64,000 nucleotides of DNA from Epiperipatus broadwayi. Taxonomy: Eukaryota; Onychophora; Udeonychophora; Euonychophora; Peripatidae. The notes under the pieces are model-generated. The model was not told the DNA's origin and searched no databases. It saw nothing but the letters and a program-made list of their open reading frames with translations. The stretch is taken from assembly GCA_028023455.1 (NCBI GenBank), contig JAQFVV010000049.1, positions 8,028,240 through 8,092,239 on the forward strand, in the 5' to 3' direction. Positions 47,585 to 56,150 of this stretch are shown one piece after another. Each line of letters opens with the position of its first letter. Positions within the stretch are counted from its first letter, which is position 1. The translations under genes and the position numbers were made by a program.

Positions 47585-47671
47585 CTGAATAAACAATAGA
47601 TAGGGATTTTATGCACAAGCCTTTTGTATCCATTGATTTCTCAGATTGCACTGGTTGGTGCTACCGTAGCA

Positions 47672-48190
47672 AGAATGCAAGAATTAGAAGAACTGTCTTA
47701 TATTAAATGGGACATTATTGGACTTTGTGAAGTTAGAAGAAAAGGTGAAGAAACAATTGATTTAAAAAGTGGACATATACTCTACTATAAAGGCACAAAT
47801 ATTGGAAATACAAGTGGAGTAGAATTCATTATAAATAAAAAATGGAAGAATAACATTGTGGAGATTGATGGTGTATCGGATAGAGTGGCAAGATTAGTTT
47901 TACAACTTAATAGCAGATACCAAATGCAGATAATTCAGGTTTATGCCCCAACAAGTTCTCATAGTGATGAAGTTATAGAAGATTTTTATATGGATGTACA
48001 AAAGGCTTTTGATCAGAGTAAACAACATTTTAAAATTGTTATGGAAGACTTTAATGCTAGAATTGGTAAACAAATGAAAGATGAAAATGCTGTAGGTAAT
48101 TTTGGTTATGGTAATAGAAATGAGAGAGGACACAGACTTGTGGAGTTTGCAGAAAAAGGAAAACTTTATATTATGAATTCTTTTTTTTGA
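47672..48190 (+). pseudogene. LINE endonuclease (APE) domain, copy 2
   Basis: Reads QELEELSYIKWDIIGLCEVR (catalytic E), then GVEFIINKKWKNNIVEIDGV, QIIQVYAPTSSHSDEV (the Y-PT motif) and MEDFNARIGKQMKDENAVG (D-FNA catalytic motif), GYGNRNERG. It ends NSFF at a TGA created within a T8 run. The frame continues one base over in the RT reading. The N-terminal strand (TYNCKSL in copy 1) is absent, so this copy should lack a functional endonuclease. Confidence 0.85.
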
Positions 48191-50396
48191 AAAAAATGTT
48201 AAAAGGAAATGGACATGGAAGCATCCAAATGAAGGTACAGCAGAATTGGATTGTATTTTGACTAACAGAAAATACATATTTCAAGATTGTAATGTTTTTA
48301 ATAAATTTAACACAGGAAGTGATCATCGATTAGTAAGGTGTAAGATACGTGTTAATGTGAAATTAGAGAGACAAAAATTATTAAGAAAAACAATATTTAC
48401 AGTTGATATTCCTAATCTTCAGAAACATTCTAATGAATTTAAATTAGAACTTACAAATCGGTTTCAAGTATTAGTAGATTTTGAACATGATTCAGATCTG
48501 AATGACATTAATAGGAAAATAAGCGATACACTTTTAAAAACTGCAACAAAAATAGCTGGTATAAAAAAGCAGCAATTGACCAAGAAAATTTCTACTGAGA
48601 CTAGAGAATTTATGACAAAAAGAAGGAATATGAGGATATACAACAATGATGCATTAAAAAAGATTGAATATCTCGAATTTTGTAAAATGGTGTGGAAAAG
48701 AGTTGAAAATGATATAAGAAAGTATAATTGTGAACTAGCAAGGAAAGCTATAGAAGAGAATAAAAGTCTCAAGAGTGTAAAACAACATCTTGGCATTGAT
48801 AGGAAATTTATATCTGCAATAAGAAAAAAAGATGGCATTATTACTAAAAAGAGAGATGATATCATAAAATGTGTAGAAGACCTTTATCAAGAATTATACA
48901 GTAATAAAGAACAAGTGTCTCCTATACATATAATATCTTCCGAATTGCCCAGAATTTTGAATGATGAAGTGAGACATGCAATTAAATTTATGAAGAAAGG
49001 GAAGGCTCCAGGTAATGATGGAATTGTAATTGATATATTAAAAGAAGCAGGTAAAGAAATAGAATTTTTTTTAGCAAAGTTATATACCAAATGTCTAAAT
49101 GATAAAGATGTACCAGATGATTGGAAGAATGCAGTATTAATATTAATATTTAAAAAAGGTGATAAAGAAGATATTAGAAATTACAGACCTATCAGTCTTT
49201 TATCAGTTTTATACAAAATTTTTACTAAGATAATTACAACTCATCTACAGAAAACACTGGATTTCCACCAACCAAGAGAACAAGATGGATTTAAAAGTGG
49301 TTTTAGTACAGTAAATCATATCCAGGTATTGAGAGAAATTATAGAAAGGACAAATGAATATGAGTTGCCATTATGCTTAGGATTTGTAGACTATGAAAAG
49401 GCATTTGATTCTATAAACATTTCTTCAGTGATTAAAGCATTGGATCATCAAGGTGTAGATCCAGGATATTGTCATATTTTAAAGAATATTTATAAAAATG
49501 CAACAGCAACAATTATATTACATAATGATAGTAGAAAAATCAACATTGAAAAGGGTGTAAGACAGGGTGACTCCATATCTCCAAAACTTTTTACAGCAGT
49601 GCTGCAAGAAGTATTTTGTGGATTAAAATGGGAAGCTAAAGGAGTGAAAGTAAATGGAGATTATTTAAGTCATTTAGATTTTGCAGATGATGTAGTTGTT
49701 TTTGCAAATAATGCTTTAGAGCTACAGGAAATGTTGCAGGAGTTATCAGATGAAAGTAGAAAAGTAGGACTAAAGATAAATGTTAAAAAGACTAAAGTAA
49801 TGTTTAATAGATTTTCTCAAAATATGAAAATAAAGATTGATTATGATGAGTTAGAAGAAGTTAACAGTTACAAATACCTTGGTCAGATTATTAATACAGA
49901 TGGAAACATAATGGATGAAATTAATCATAGAATTAAACTTGGTTGGAGTGCTTTTGGTAGAAATAACTTGAAACTAAAAGAAAATATGCCTATGTGTTTG
50001 AAAAGGAAGATTTTTAATAAATGTGTTTTTCCAGTTCTTACTTATGGATCTGAGACTTGGACACTTAATAGAAGAGCAATACAGAGACTTCAGACCACTC
50101 AAAGAAGTATGGAGAGATGCATGTTGGGAGTAACAAGAAGGGATCGAAAATGCAATGTATGGGTAAGAGAACAAACAGGTGTTACTGACCTCATTGAAAA
50201 AATTAAAAGACTGAAGTGGAGTTGGGCTGGACATATTGTTAGAAGAAATGATAATAGATGGACAATTGAAATTTTAAACTGGATTCCAAGAGATTGTAAA
50301 AGACCCAGAAAGAGACCACATGTGAGATGGATGGATGAAATAAGAAAGTGTGCAGGGGTGATGTGGAGAAGAGAAGCTAAAGATAGGAAAAGATGA
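48191..50396 (+). CDS. LINE reverse transcriptase, copy 2 (long open frame)
   Basis: About 735 codons open from the T8 frameshift to the TGA at 50394. It starts with the end of the EN domain (KRKWTWKHPNEGTAELD, CILTNR, GSDHRLVR). RT motifs follow: GKAPGNDGIVIDILKEAG, NYRPISLLSVLYKIF, PREQDGFKSGFSTVNHIQVL, FVDYEKAFDSI (catalytic D), GVRQGDSISPKLF, DFADDVVVFAN (catalytic FADD, 49680-49691) and YKYLGQIINTDGN. The tail has ERCMLGVTRRDR and LKWSWAGHIV. All catalytic residues are present. This is a transposon, not a host gene. The clade is probably RTE-like. Confidence 0.88.
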
Positions 50397-50738
50397 ATTG
50401 AACTTGGAGAGACTTTCATCCTGCAGTGGATTGATAATAGATGATGACGACGATGATGATGATATATATATATAGAGAGAGAGAGTGAGAGAGATAATAT
50501 TAAACAAAACTACTAAACAATGATAAACTATCTTTTATTTAAAATATTAATAGAAATTAGTATTTTATTAATTATATATATATAAATAAAAATTTATAAA
50601 ACAAAAAAAAACTGATTATAATTTCTATCTATTCAGAATATAATTATTAAACAAGGCAAAACTCTCCATACAGTAGTGCCACTCTGTGTAATCAATGAAT
50701 GCCAGAAGGCTTGTGCATAAAATTCCTATCTAGTGCCA

Positions 50739-50784
50739 TATCCCCAGACTAGTTTCTGGCTTGTGGCCTTCGTCAGTGAGGAGC
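50739..50784 (-). ncRNA. Hammerhead ribozyme candidate, family A (best preserved)
   Basis: Minus strand: TCCTCA, CTGACGA (consensus CTGANGA), A, GGC-CACAA-GCC, A, GAAAC, TAGTC, TGGGGATA. Stem I: TCCTCA pairs with TGGGGA over 6 bp including one T-G. Stem II: 3 bp GGC/GCC with an A-A mismatch at its base. Stem III: ACTAGT is self-complementary with no room for a loop, as in hammerheads that act as dimers. The cleavage triplet is GTC. Every required element is present. Confidence 0.72.
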
Positions 50785-50829
50785 CTTGGATCTGAGAGCA
50801 CTGCACCTAGATCTTAGGATCTAATGCAA

Positions 50830-50872
50830 CTCTCACTGACCAAGGCCACAAACCAGAAACTAGTCTGGGATA
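50830..50872 (+). ncRNA. Hammerhead-like motif, family A, opposite arm
   Basis: TCTCA, CTGACCA (G8 to C), AGGCCACAAACCA, GAAAC, TAGTC, TGGGATA. One invariant core base is lost, so it is probably inactive. It is the inverted partner of 50739-50784, about 50 bp away. Confidence 0.55.
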
Positions 50873-51039
50873 TTGGATGAGTAGGCACTAGATAGGGATT
50901 TTATGCACAAGCCTTCTGGCATCCATTGATTACTCTGGTTGGCACTACTGTATGAGAGTTTTGCCTTGTTTAATAACAATTATGTACTAATATAAGAGAT
51001 GGTGATCATGTGATGTTTAGTAGTTTAATATAATTATTA

Positions 51040-53435
51040 CATATATTTTTGTTGACAATAAATAATGCTATATTTAATATCTACATTTTCATCTTTCACT
51101 CTGTAAATAAAACAATATAATTTGATTAATAAAAATTATATTCAGATGTCATCTGGTTTATGATTAGTATTGGCACAGCTGGTGAAAGAACTTCACCTGA
51201 AACTAATTCTGCAATCCTTATATTACAATATTTCACAATAGAAGATATTAAATACTCTCATACATAATGAATTTACTAATTTTCAGAGTATTTGAAATTT
51301 TTTTCAAGCATGCCTAAAATATCAATAACAAAAGTTTGTATTTTTTTTTTTTAAGTTTTGTGTATAATACTAATTTATTTATTTTTTGCTGTAAAGACTT
51401 TATTTATTGTCAAGATATAATTGTTGATTCAATAAAAAATACATTCTTCAAATTTATGAATTTTGACTCCATTAATAAAGATCTATTTTTAGATCTCTTC
51501 ATAATAACATTTTAAATTTACTTCATATCTTTATTCATATAGTTGCTATAATATATAAATAGTTGATATAGAAGATGTTCAATATATTTACAAATATTAT
51601 TGTTATTTCTGAAGAAGTAAAACAGACTCTGATATGGTTATAATAATGATATTCATTAGAAAAGTAGATTCTTCCAAAAAGACTTTTTTTGTCATCTAAT
51701 ATTTCAAAACAAAAATTTGTTATTTTAAGAGTAAAAAATAATCTACATAAGTATTTCAAAAAAGTGCATCTTGATTATTGCTGAAAAATAGTTGTATGTA
51801 ATGTAAAATCAATTTAAATGTACTCGTACAGATTCAAATATTTTTCTGAATAAATTTTATTACCTTCAAATTTGTTCAGAAGATATAAGTAATATTTACT
51901 AAAGCTGTAAACTCAAGAATGTGTGCGTAAAAATGCAATAGTAAGAACCTCTACAAGTCTTAACCACAAGCTTACGTTTTGGAAGAAAAGAGGGGAAACC
52001 CTCTTTACTTCAACCTACTTTCTATATAAATAGGTGAAGCTGAAGCAGTTAGATCTGAGAGTGTGAAGCTATTCAATACTTCACTAATTAAGTCCACATT
52101 TCTTATTACACATTAATACTCATGAAATCTTTCAGAAGATATAATTTTATAAATTATATAATTATTTGAAAATATATTTACTTCTTATGTGGATTGTATT
52201 ATTGCAAATTTTTAAATATAGATTGTATAATTATTTATTAGCATCATTAAAAATTATAAATTTAACAAAATATAAAAGAAAGTCCACAAAATTACCAAAA
52301 ATCAAATAAAACCAAATATTCACTTCAATTTATAACAATTAAATCATTATAATGCAATCTCTATCTTAATTTCTTAAAATGTTTTCAACTTCTCTACTTG
52401 TCATAAAAATTCAAAACTATTAGTTTTTTTAGCATAAGCATTTCTAACCTTAAGATTAAGAGTGTTAATTTAATTATTATAAAATAAACCAACAGTTTTG
52501 TCAAAATGATTCTTAGATATTGGAAAAGAGCTATCTTAGATTATTACAATAAGCATGTTTGCAAAAGGAATAGAAAGTTGTTTGTGAAAAAAAATATTAC
52601 AAAAAGACCTTGGAGATTTCCTATTATTGTTGATAATAACAAATTAATGAATAGATAATTTTTTCTCTATTGGTCAAAAATGAAAGATTCAGCATATACT
52701 TAAAGATTTAAAAATATTAGCAATAAATTATTTAAAAATTATGGAAAATATTATAAAATGAATTTAAAATAGGAAGACAGCAAATGGATATTTTAATAAT
52801 GTAATTAATGTTTGTCTACATAAGCTTAATTTGTCCATGAATTTAACATCCATTTCAAATTTAAGCTGTAATTTTAGTTTGAAAAATATTTTTAAAAATT
52901 TTGGATTTAGTTAAATTGCTTTAAAAATAAGAAAATATGAACAATCTTTTACTCAAAAAATATTTAATTATTATTCTGAATCTTAATTCCTTGAACTTTT
53001 ATATAGAAAGGACAGTTATTGCTCTCTTTATTTACTAGAAAAGCTGAACCACTAACTGCAGAGGACCCAGGAGATATTCATGATGTTAATGATTGGGTAT
53101 CCACCATCATTTTTATTTTCTAAAAAGATCTACAATAAAAATTCCAATCAATTTGTTCTCTAATATTTTTTATAATAAAATTCCACATTTCCCAAAGACA
53201 TATATAAAGTGTGCAGATGAAGTAATCAAGATATCATTTGTAAAGGAAAATACTGAAGCCAGATATCTTAAAAAGTCTTTGTGATTAATCTTACTCAAAA
53301 ATAATCTCTAACAAGTCAAAACTCTCACTTTCTTAAAAAGCATCATCAAAGTTAAGTAAAACTGCAAATAATTAAACAGAATATTTGAAAAGATAAAGGA
53401 TTGCAATAAAAACTTGGAACTATTTCCAAATCTAA
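51040..53435. other. AT-rich intron, no feature recognised
   Basis: About 2.4 kb without recognised exons or repeats. One T-rich run (51340-51355) and a slightly GC-richer patch near 51950-52060. Confidence 0.5.
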
Positions 53436-53452
53436 TTTAATGTGATAATAAA

Positions 53453-53790
53453 CATCACATGACCACCACCTCTTATGCTTGTGTATAACTGTTGCTAAAA
53501 CAGGCAAAACTCACTATATATATTGCCACACACAGCAAGCTAGAGTAATAAATAGATGCCAGAAGGCTTGTGCATAAAATCCCTATCTAGTGCCTACTCA
53601 TCCAATATTCCCATACTAGTTTCTGGCTTATGGCCTTCGTCAGTGAGGAGCCTTCGATCTGAGAGCAATGCACCTAGATCTTAGGATCTCTAGATGGCAC
53701 TAGATGGGAATTTTATGCACAAGCCTTCTGGCATCCATTGATTACTCTATCTTGCTGTGTGTGGCAATATATATAGTGAGTTTTTCCTGT
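53453..53790 (-). repeat. Family A hammerhead palindrome, full-length (338 bp)
   Basis: Tail first (CATCACATGACCACCACCTC), then arm, ribozyme on the minus strand, centre and arm ending GTTTTTCCTG. A perfect 17-bp duplication TTTAATGTGATAATAAA flanks it (53436-53452, 53791-53807), the longest in the window. Arms carry CACTATATATATTGCC and its mirror instead of the usual CTCTCCATACAGTAGTG, a distinct subfamily also seen at 11359 and 2093. Confidence 0.92.
53607..53652 (-). ncRNA. Hammerhead ribozyme candidate, family A (subfamily 2)
   Basis: Minus strand: TCCTCA, CTGACGA, A, GGC-CATAA-GCC, A, GAAAC, TAGTA, TGGGAA. Core intact and stem II GGC/GCC. The cleavage triplet GTA is allowed by the NUH rule. 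Stem I has four pairs, with C-A disrupting the fifth. Confidence 0.68.
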
Positions 53791-53807
53791 TTTAATGTGA
53801 TAATAAA

Positions 53808-55355
53808 AAAACTCTTACTGGAACTCACACATCTTGACTATATATTAAAGCTACAATCACTACACAGATTTCTAAAGTTAATTAGTATATTCCAAATTTA
53901 AAAATAAAAATTGCAATGTTCTTTTTTTCTAGAATCAAGATGTCCTAATACAGTAAAATACTAAAGAGCCAATAAAACTCTCAGCATGACAGTAAAGTAC
54001 TCACAACTCAAGAAACTCTTAACACAACCAGTAAATCTTTTCAACTATATTGTAATAACTGTAAATATCATTGTAAATTGTCATTTTTTACTTGAAATTG
54101 TTTCAGTGTTAACTTTATTTATCTTAATTATTATAATATTTGCCTGTGTTAAACTTAAAAAAACATCAACCTACTTTTGTAAAAAAAATATTCTTATTAA
54201 TTTTACAAAATTGGCACACATACGGAGGTAAACTAATATTAAATTATTTCTGCAGTTCTAATATTAAAAATACAGCGAAGCTGTAAATTTACATCAATAT
54301 ACACTACTTCAATTATATGTCTTTCAAAAAAAAATGTGAATAATCAAATAAGAAAAACATGAAAATTCATCAATTGAATAATATAGCAATCCTTTTTTTA
54401 TTATCTCAGAGCACATTTAAATTCTAATAAACTATCATTAATAACGCACAATGAAAAGTTGATAAAAGTAAAATATTTTATTCAAACAAATTAAAATATC
54501 TAAAAGATAAATTACTAATAAGTTGGAAAGAATACACGCATGCTAATCCAGCCATGAATCAATTAATTAAAACAGTTTAACAATTAAAGTTCACTTCCAA
54601 ATTTCTTCTAGAAAGTTTTTTTAAATGAAAATCTCTTGAATAAGAAAATTAATGTCTCTATCAGGATTATATTAATAGCTTAATTTAGTCACAATCGGGA
54701 ATAATTAATCATAACTTACTGGTAAGTTTAGCGAGTTTAAGAAGATTGTTGATTACCATGCATGGTTTTTCATGAGATAAAATGAGCTCGTGGCCAATTG
54801 ATTTTAAACTTGTTTTTTGGTTCCTCCTAAAGGCTGGTCACAAAGATTTTTCTGGGGTTGATGGTCTTTATGATGAACGATATCAAAAGCTTCGGTCAAC
54901 TCCAGCATGAAGAATTATTTCAGTGTAGATTGGTCCTTTCAGTGTAGAGTGGTCCTGGATCTTTCATGATCCAGGACTAGCCAAAAGAAAAACAGACAAG
55001 ACAAGACCCTGATCCAACTGGTTTATTCCTTTTATACTCCTGGTCCAGTTTTCAGACTTCTGCCATCTTTAATTAGCTTTCAAAAAGGTTTTACTGATTG
55101 TAATCTGCATGTGGAATTCTCTTTCTTTTAATTTATCTGGATTAGTAATCTGCATGTCTTTTATTCTTTCCAATTTTAATTTTTATTTTTAATTACATAA
55201 AAAAAATATGAACGAAAAATTTTACTTTCATTGTACGTTTTTTTAAAAAAAAAATTACACAAACTAAAAAAAAATTTAAAACGCGTTCATTTAAAAGATC
55301 TTTAAATTTACTTTTTTTTTTTTTAGCTTTTAACAAATGCCAATATCTTACTTAC
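53808..55355. other. Intron with a 10-bp perfect hairpin
   Basis: Mostly AT-rich and unremarkable. At 54952-54977 GTCCTGGATC-TTTCAT-GATCCAGGAC forms a perfect 10-bp stem. Just upstream, TTTCAGTGTAGA-TGGTCC is repeated in tandem (54919-54955). The flanking region 54770-55080 is richer in GC and may be part of an unrecognised repeat. Confidence 0.5.
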
Positions 55356-55395
55356 CATATTCTTGTACCTGAAATACTTTAGAAGTTTCTTGAGT
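55356..55395 (-). CDS. TEP/CD109 exon: end of MG2 (most upstream exon seen)
   Basis: A 40-bp exon after a TTTTAG acceptor, ending with G before GTAAGT. It reads TQETSKVFQVQEY plus one base. That base joins TA at the start of the 46361 exon to make the Val of the family signature QEYVLPKFEV. The phase match and motif make the junction convincing despite the small size. It begins at a codon boundary, so the missing upstream exon should end in phase 0. I did not find that exon between 55396 and 64000. Confidence 0.85.
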
Positions 55396-55659
55396 CTAAA
55401 ACATTATAAAAAATATATAATATTGAAAATTATATATATAATAGATGAAAAATTAGATACAATATTTCTAAACTAATATTATATCTATAAAATTTTAAAT
55501 ATATTATAACTTTATAAATGTTATTGAAAATGGTAAAGTTGCTTTAATGTAAGAATAGCAATTGCATTTGTAAAGTAAACAAGATGGATCATACATCAAA
55601 ACTTTTAGAAATAAAACACAAATTAAAATATATACACAAACATATACATATTACTATAT

Positions 55660-56150
55660 ACAAATATTAAGTATTAAATCACCCCACATGGTTAAGAAAA
55701 TCCAGTACCGCCCTCTGTGAACTAATATATAAATACATTAGAGTTCGTATTTCAAAATAGCCAGCTCAAAATGATACCACTTTGAACTGTCTGCTATAAG
55801 ATGTTATATATTAAAATACGAACAAACTCAAACAAAGAACTTGAAATTTTAGTAAGCAAAGATCTTAACTTTTTGCTACTAACAAACATGTTTTACAATT
55901 ATTATATAAAGACAAATTAAACATTAGTAATTTTAATCTTTAAACCACCTAACACAAATGTATAGAAAATAATCCCAGTGCATAACGCTATACTGAAAAA
56001 AATATACAAATATTAAGCATTAAAATATGAACTCTAATGTATTTATATATTAATTCACAGAGGGCAGAACTGGATTTTCTTAACTATGTGGGGTGACTTA
56101 ATGCTTAATATTTGTATATTTATTTCAGCATAGCATTATGCACTGGGATT
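55660..56150. repeat. Foldback repeat (about 490 bp)
   Basis: CACCCCACATGGTTAAGAAA and TCCAGTACCGCCCTCTGTGA (55681-55720) are mirrored by TCACAGAGGGCAGAACTGGA and TTTCTTAACTATGTGGGGTG (56056-56096). A second inverted pair, ATCCCAGTGCATAACGCTAT (55972) versus ATAGCATTATGCACTGGGAT, lies just outside. A complex inverted-repeat element of unknown class. Confidence 0.75.

Larger units (their letters stand above)
46635..47670. repeat. Large (about 1 kb) family A palindrome with a nested family A copy, truncated by a LINE
   Basis: The left arm (46740-47040) and right arm (47290-47590) are inverted copies. TGGGTTCTTTAATAACTATA faces ATGGTTATTAAAGAACC, AATAATGTTTTCAATCC faces TTAAAAACATTATTGTG, and CCTCTTACCTATCTAGTTAA faces its mirror near 47460. 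Hammerhead-like motifs lie in both arms. A ribozyme-less family A copy (47049-47277) occupies the centre. The right end stops at 47670, where LINE copy 2 begins. Confidence 0.75.
47671..50450 (+). mobile_element. APE/RT LINE copy 2, nearly intact, 5'-truncated
   Basis: Begins at GCAAGAATGCAAGAATTAG, equivalent to codon 66 or so of copy 1, so the 5' leader and the first EN strand are missing. It contains one endonuclease frame and one long RT frame and ends in a (GAT)n-(AT)n-(GA)n tail (50437-50495), the kind of simple-repeat 3' end typical of RTE-related LINEs. It is the least mutated of the five copies and hence the youngest. I could not identify a convincing TSD. Confidence 0.9.
50650..51026 (+). 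repeat. Family A hammerhead palindrome, best full-length copy (377 bp)
   Basis: AACAAGGCAAAACTCTCC, left arm, ribozyme on the minus strand, a centre (CTAGATCTTAGGATCTAATG), ribozyme on the plus strand, right arm, then the asymmetric tail ending GATGTTTAGTAGTTT. A perfect 13-bp duplication AATATAATTATTA flanks it (50637-50649, 51027-51039). The tail has no counterpart at the left end, so the element is directional despite its palindrome. Confidence 0.92.
294..55395 (-). other. Host gene: alpha-2-macroglobulin / CD109 / TEP family, partial (8 exons)
   Basis: Eight minus-strand exons with splice signals join in one continuous frame of about 328 residues. The order is that of the A2M family: end of MG2, MG3 (VLPKFEV motif), MG4 and bait-region domain. 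Family members are secreted or GPI-anchored thioester proteins that trap proteases or opsonise microbes; that role is inferred from family membership only. The signal peptide, MG1 and most of MG2 would lie above 55395, and the thioester region, complement-type domains and stop codon below 294. Introns are 80, 112, 8878, 8994, 9774, 11353 and 14927 bp. The sequence does not decide between CD109-like and insect-TEP-like. Confidence 0.88.

Noticed and set aside
48464-50507. Minus-strand open frames (up to 133 codons) opposite LINE copy 2
   Set aside because: Antisense shadows of the RT frame; equivalent shadows appear opposite the other LINE copies.
53704-53901. Open frame starting MGILCTSLLASIDYS
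   Set aside because: It begins inside a family A palindrome and runs into intron; similar peptides arise from every family A copy.
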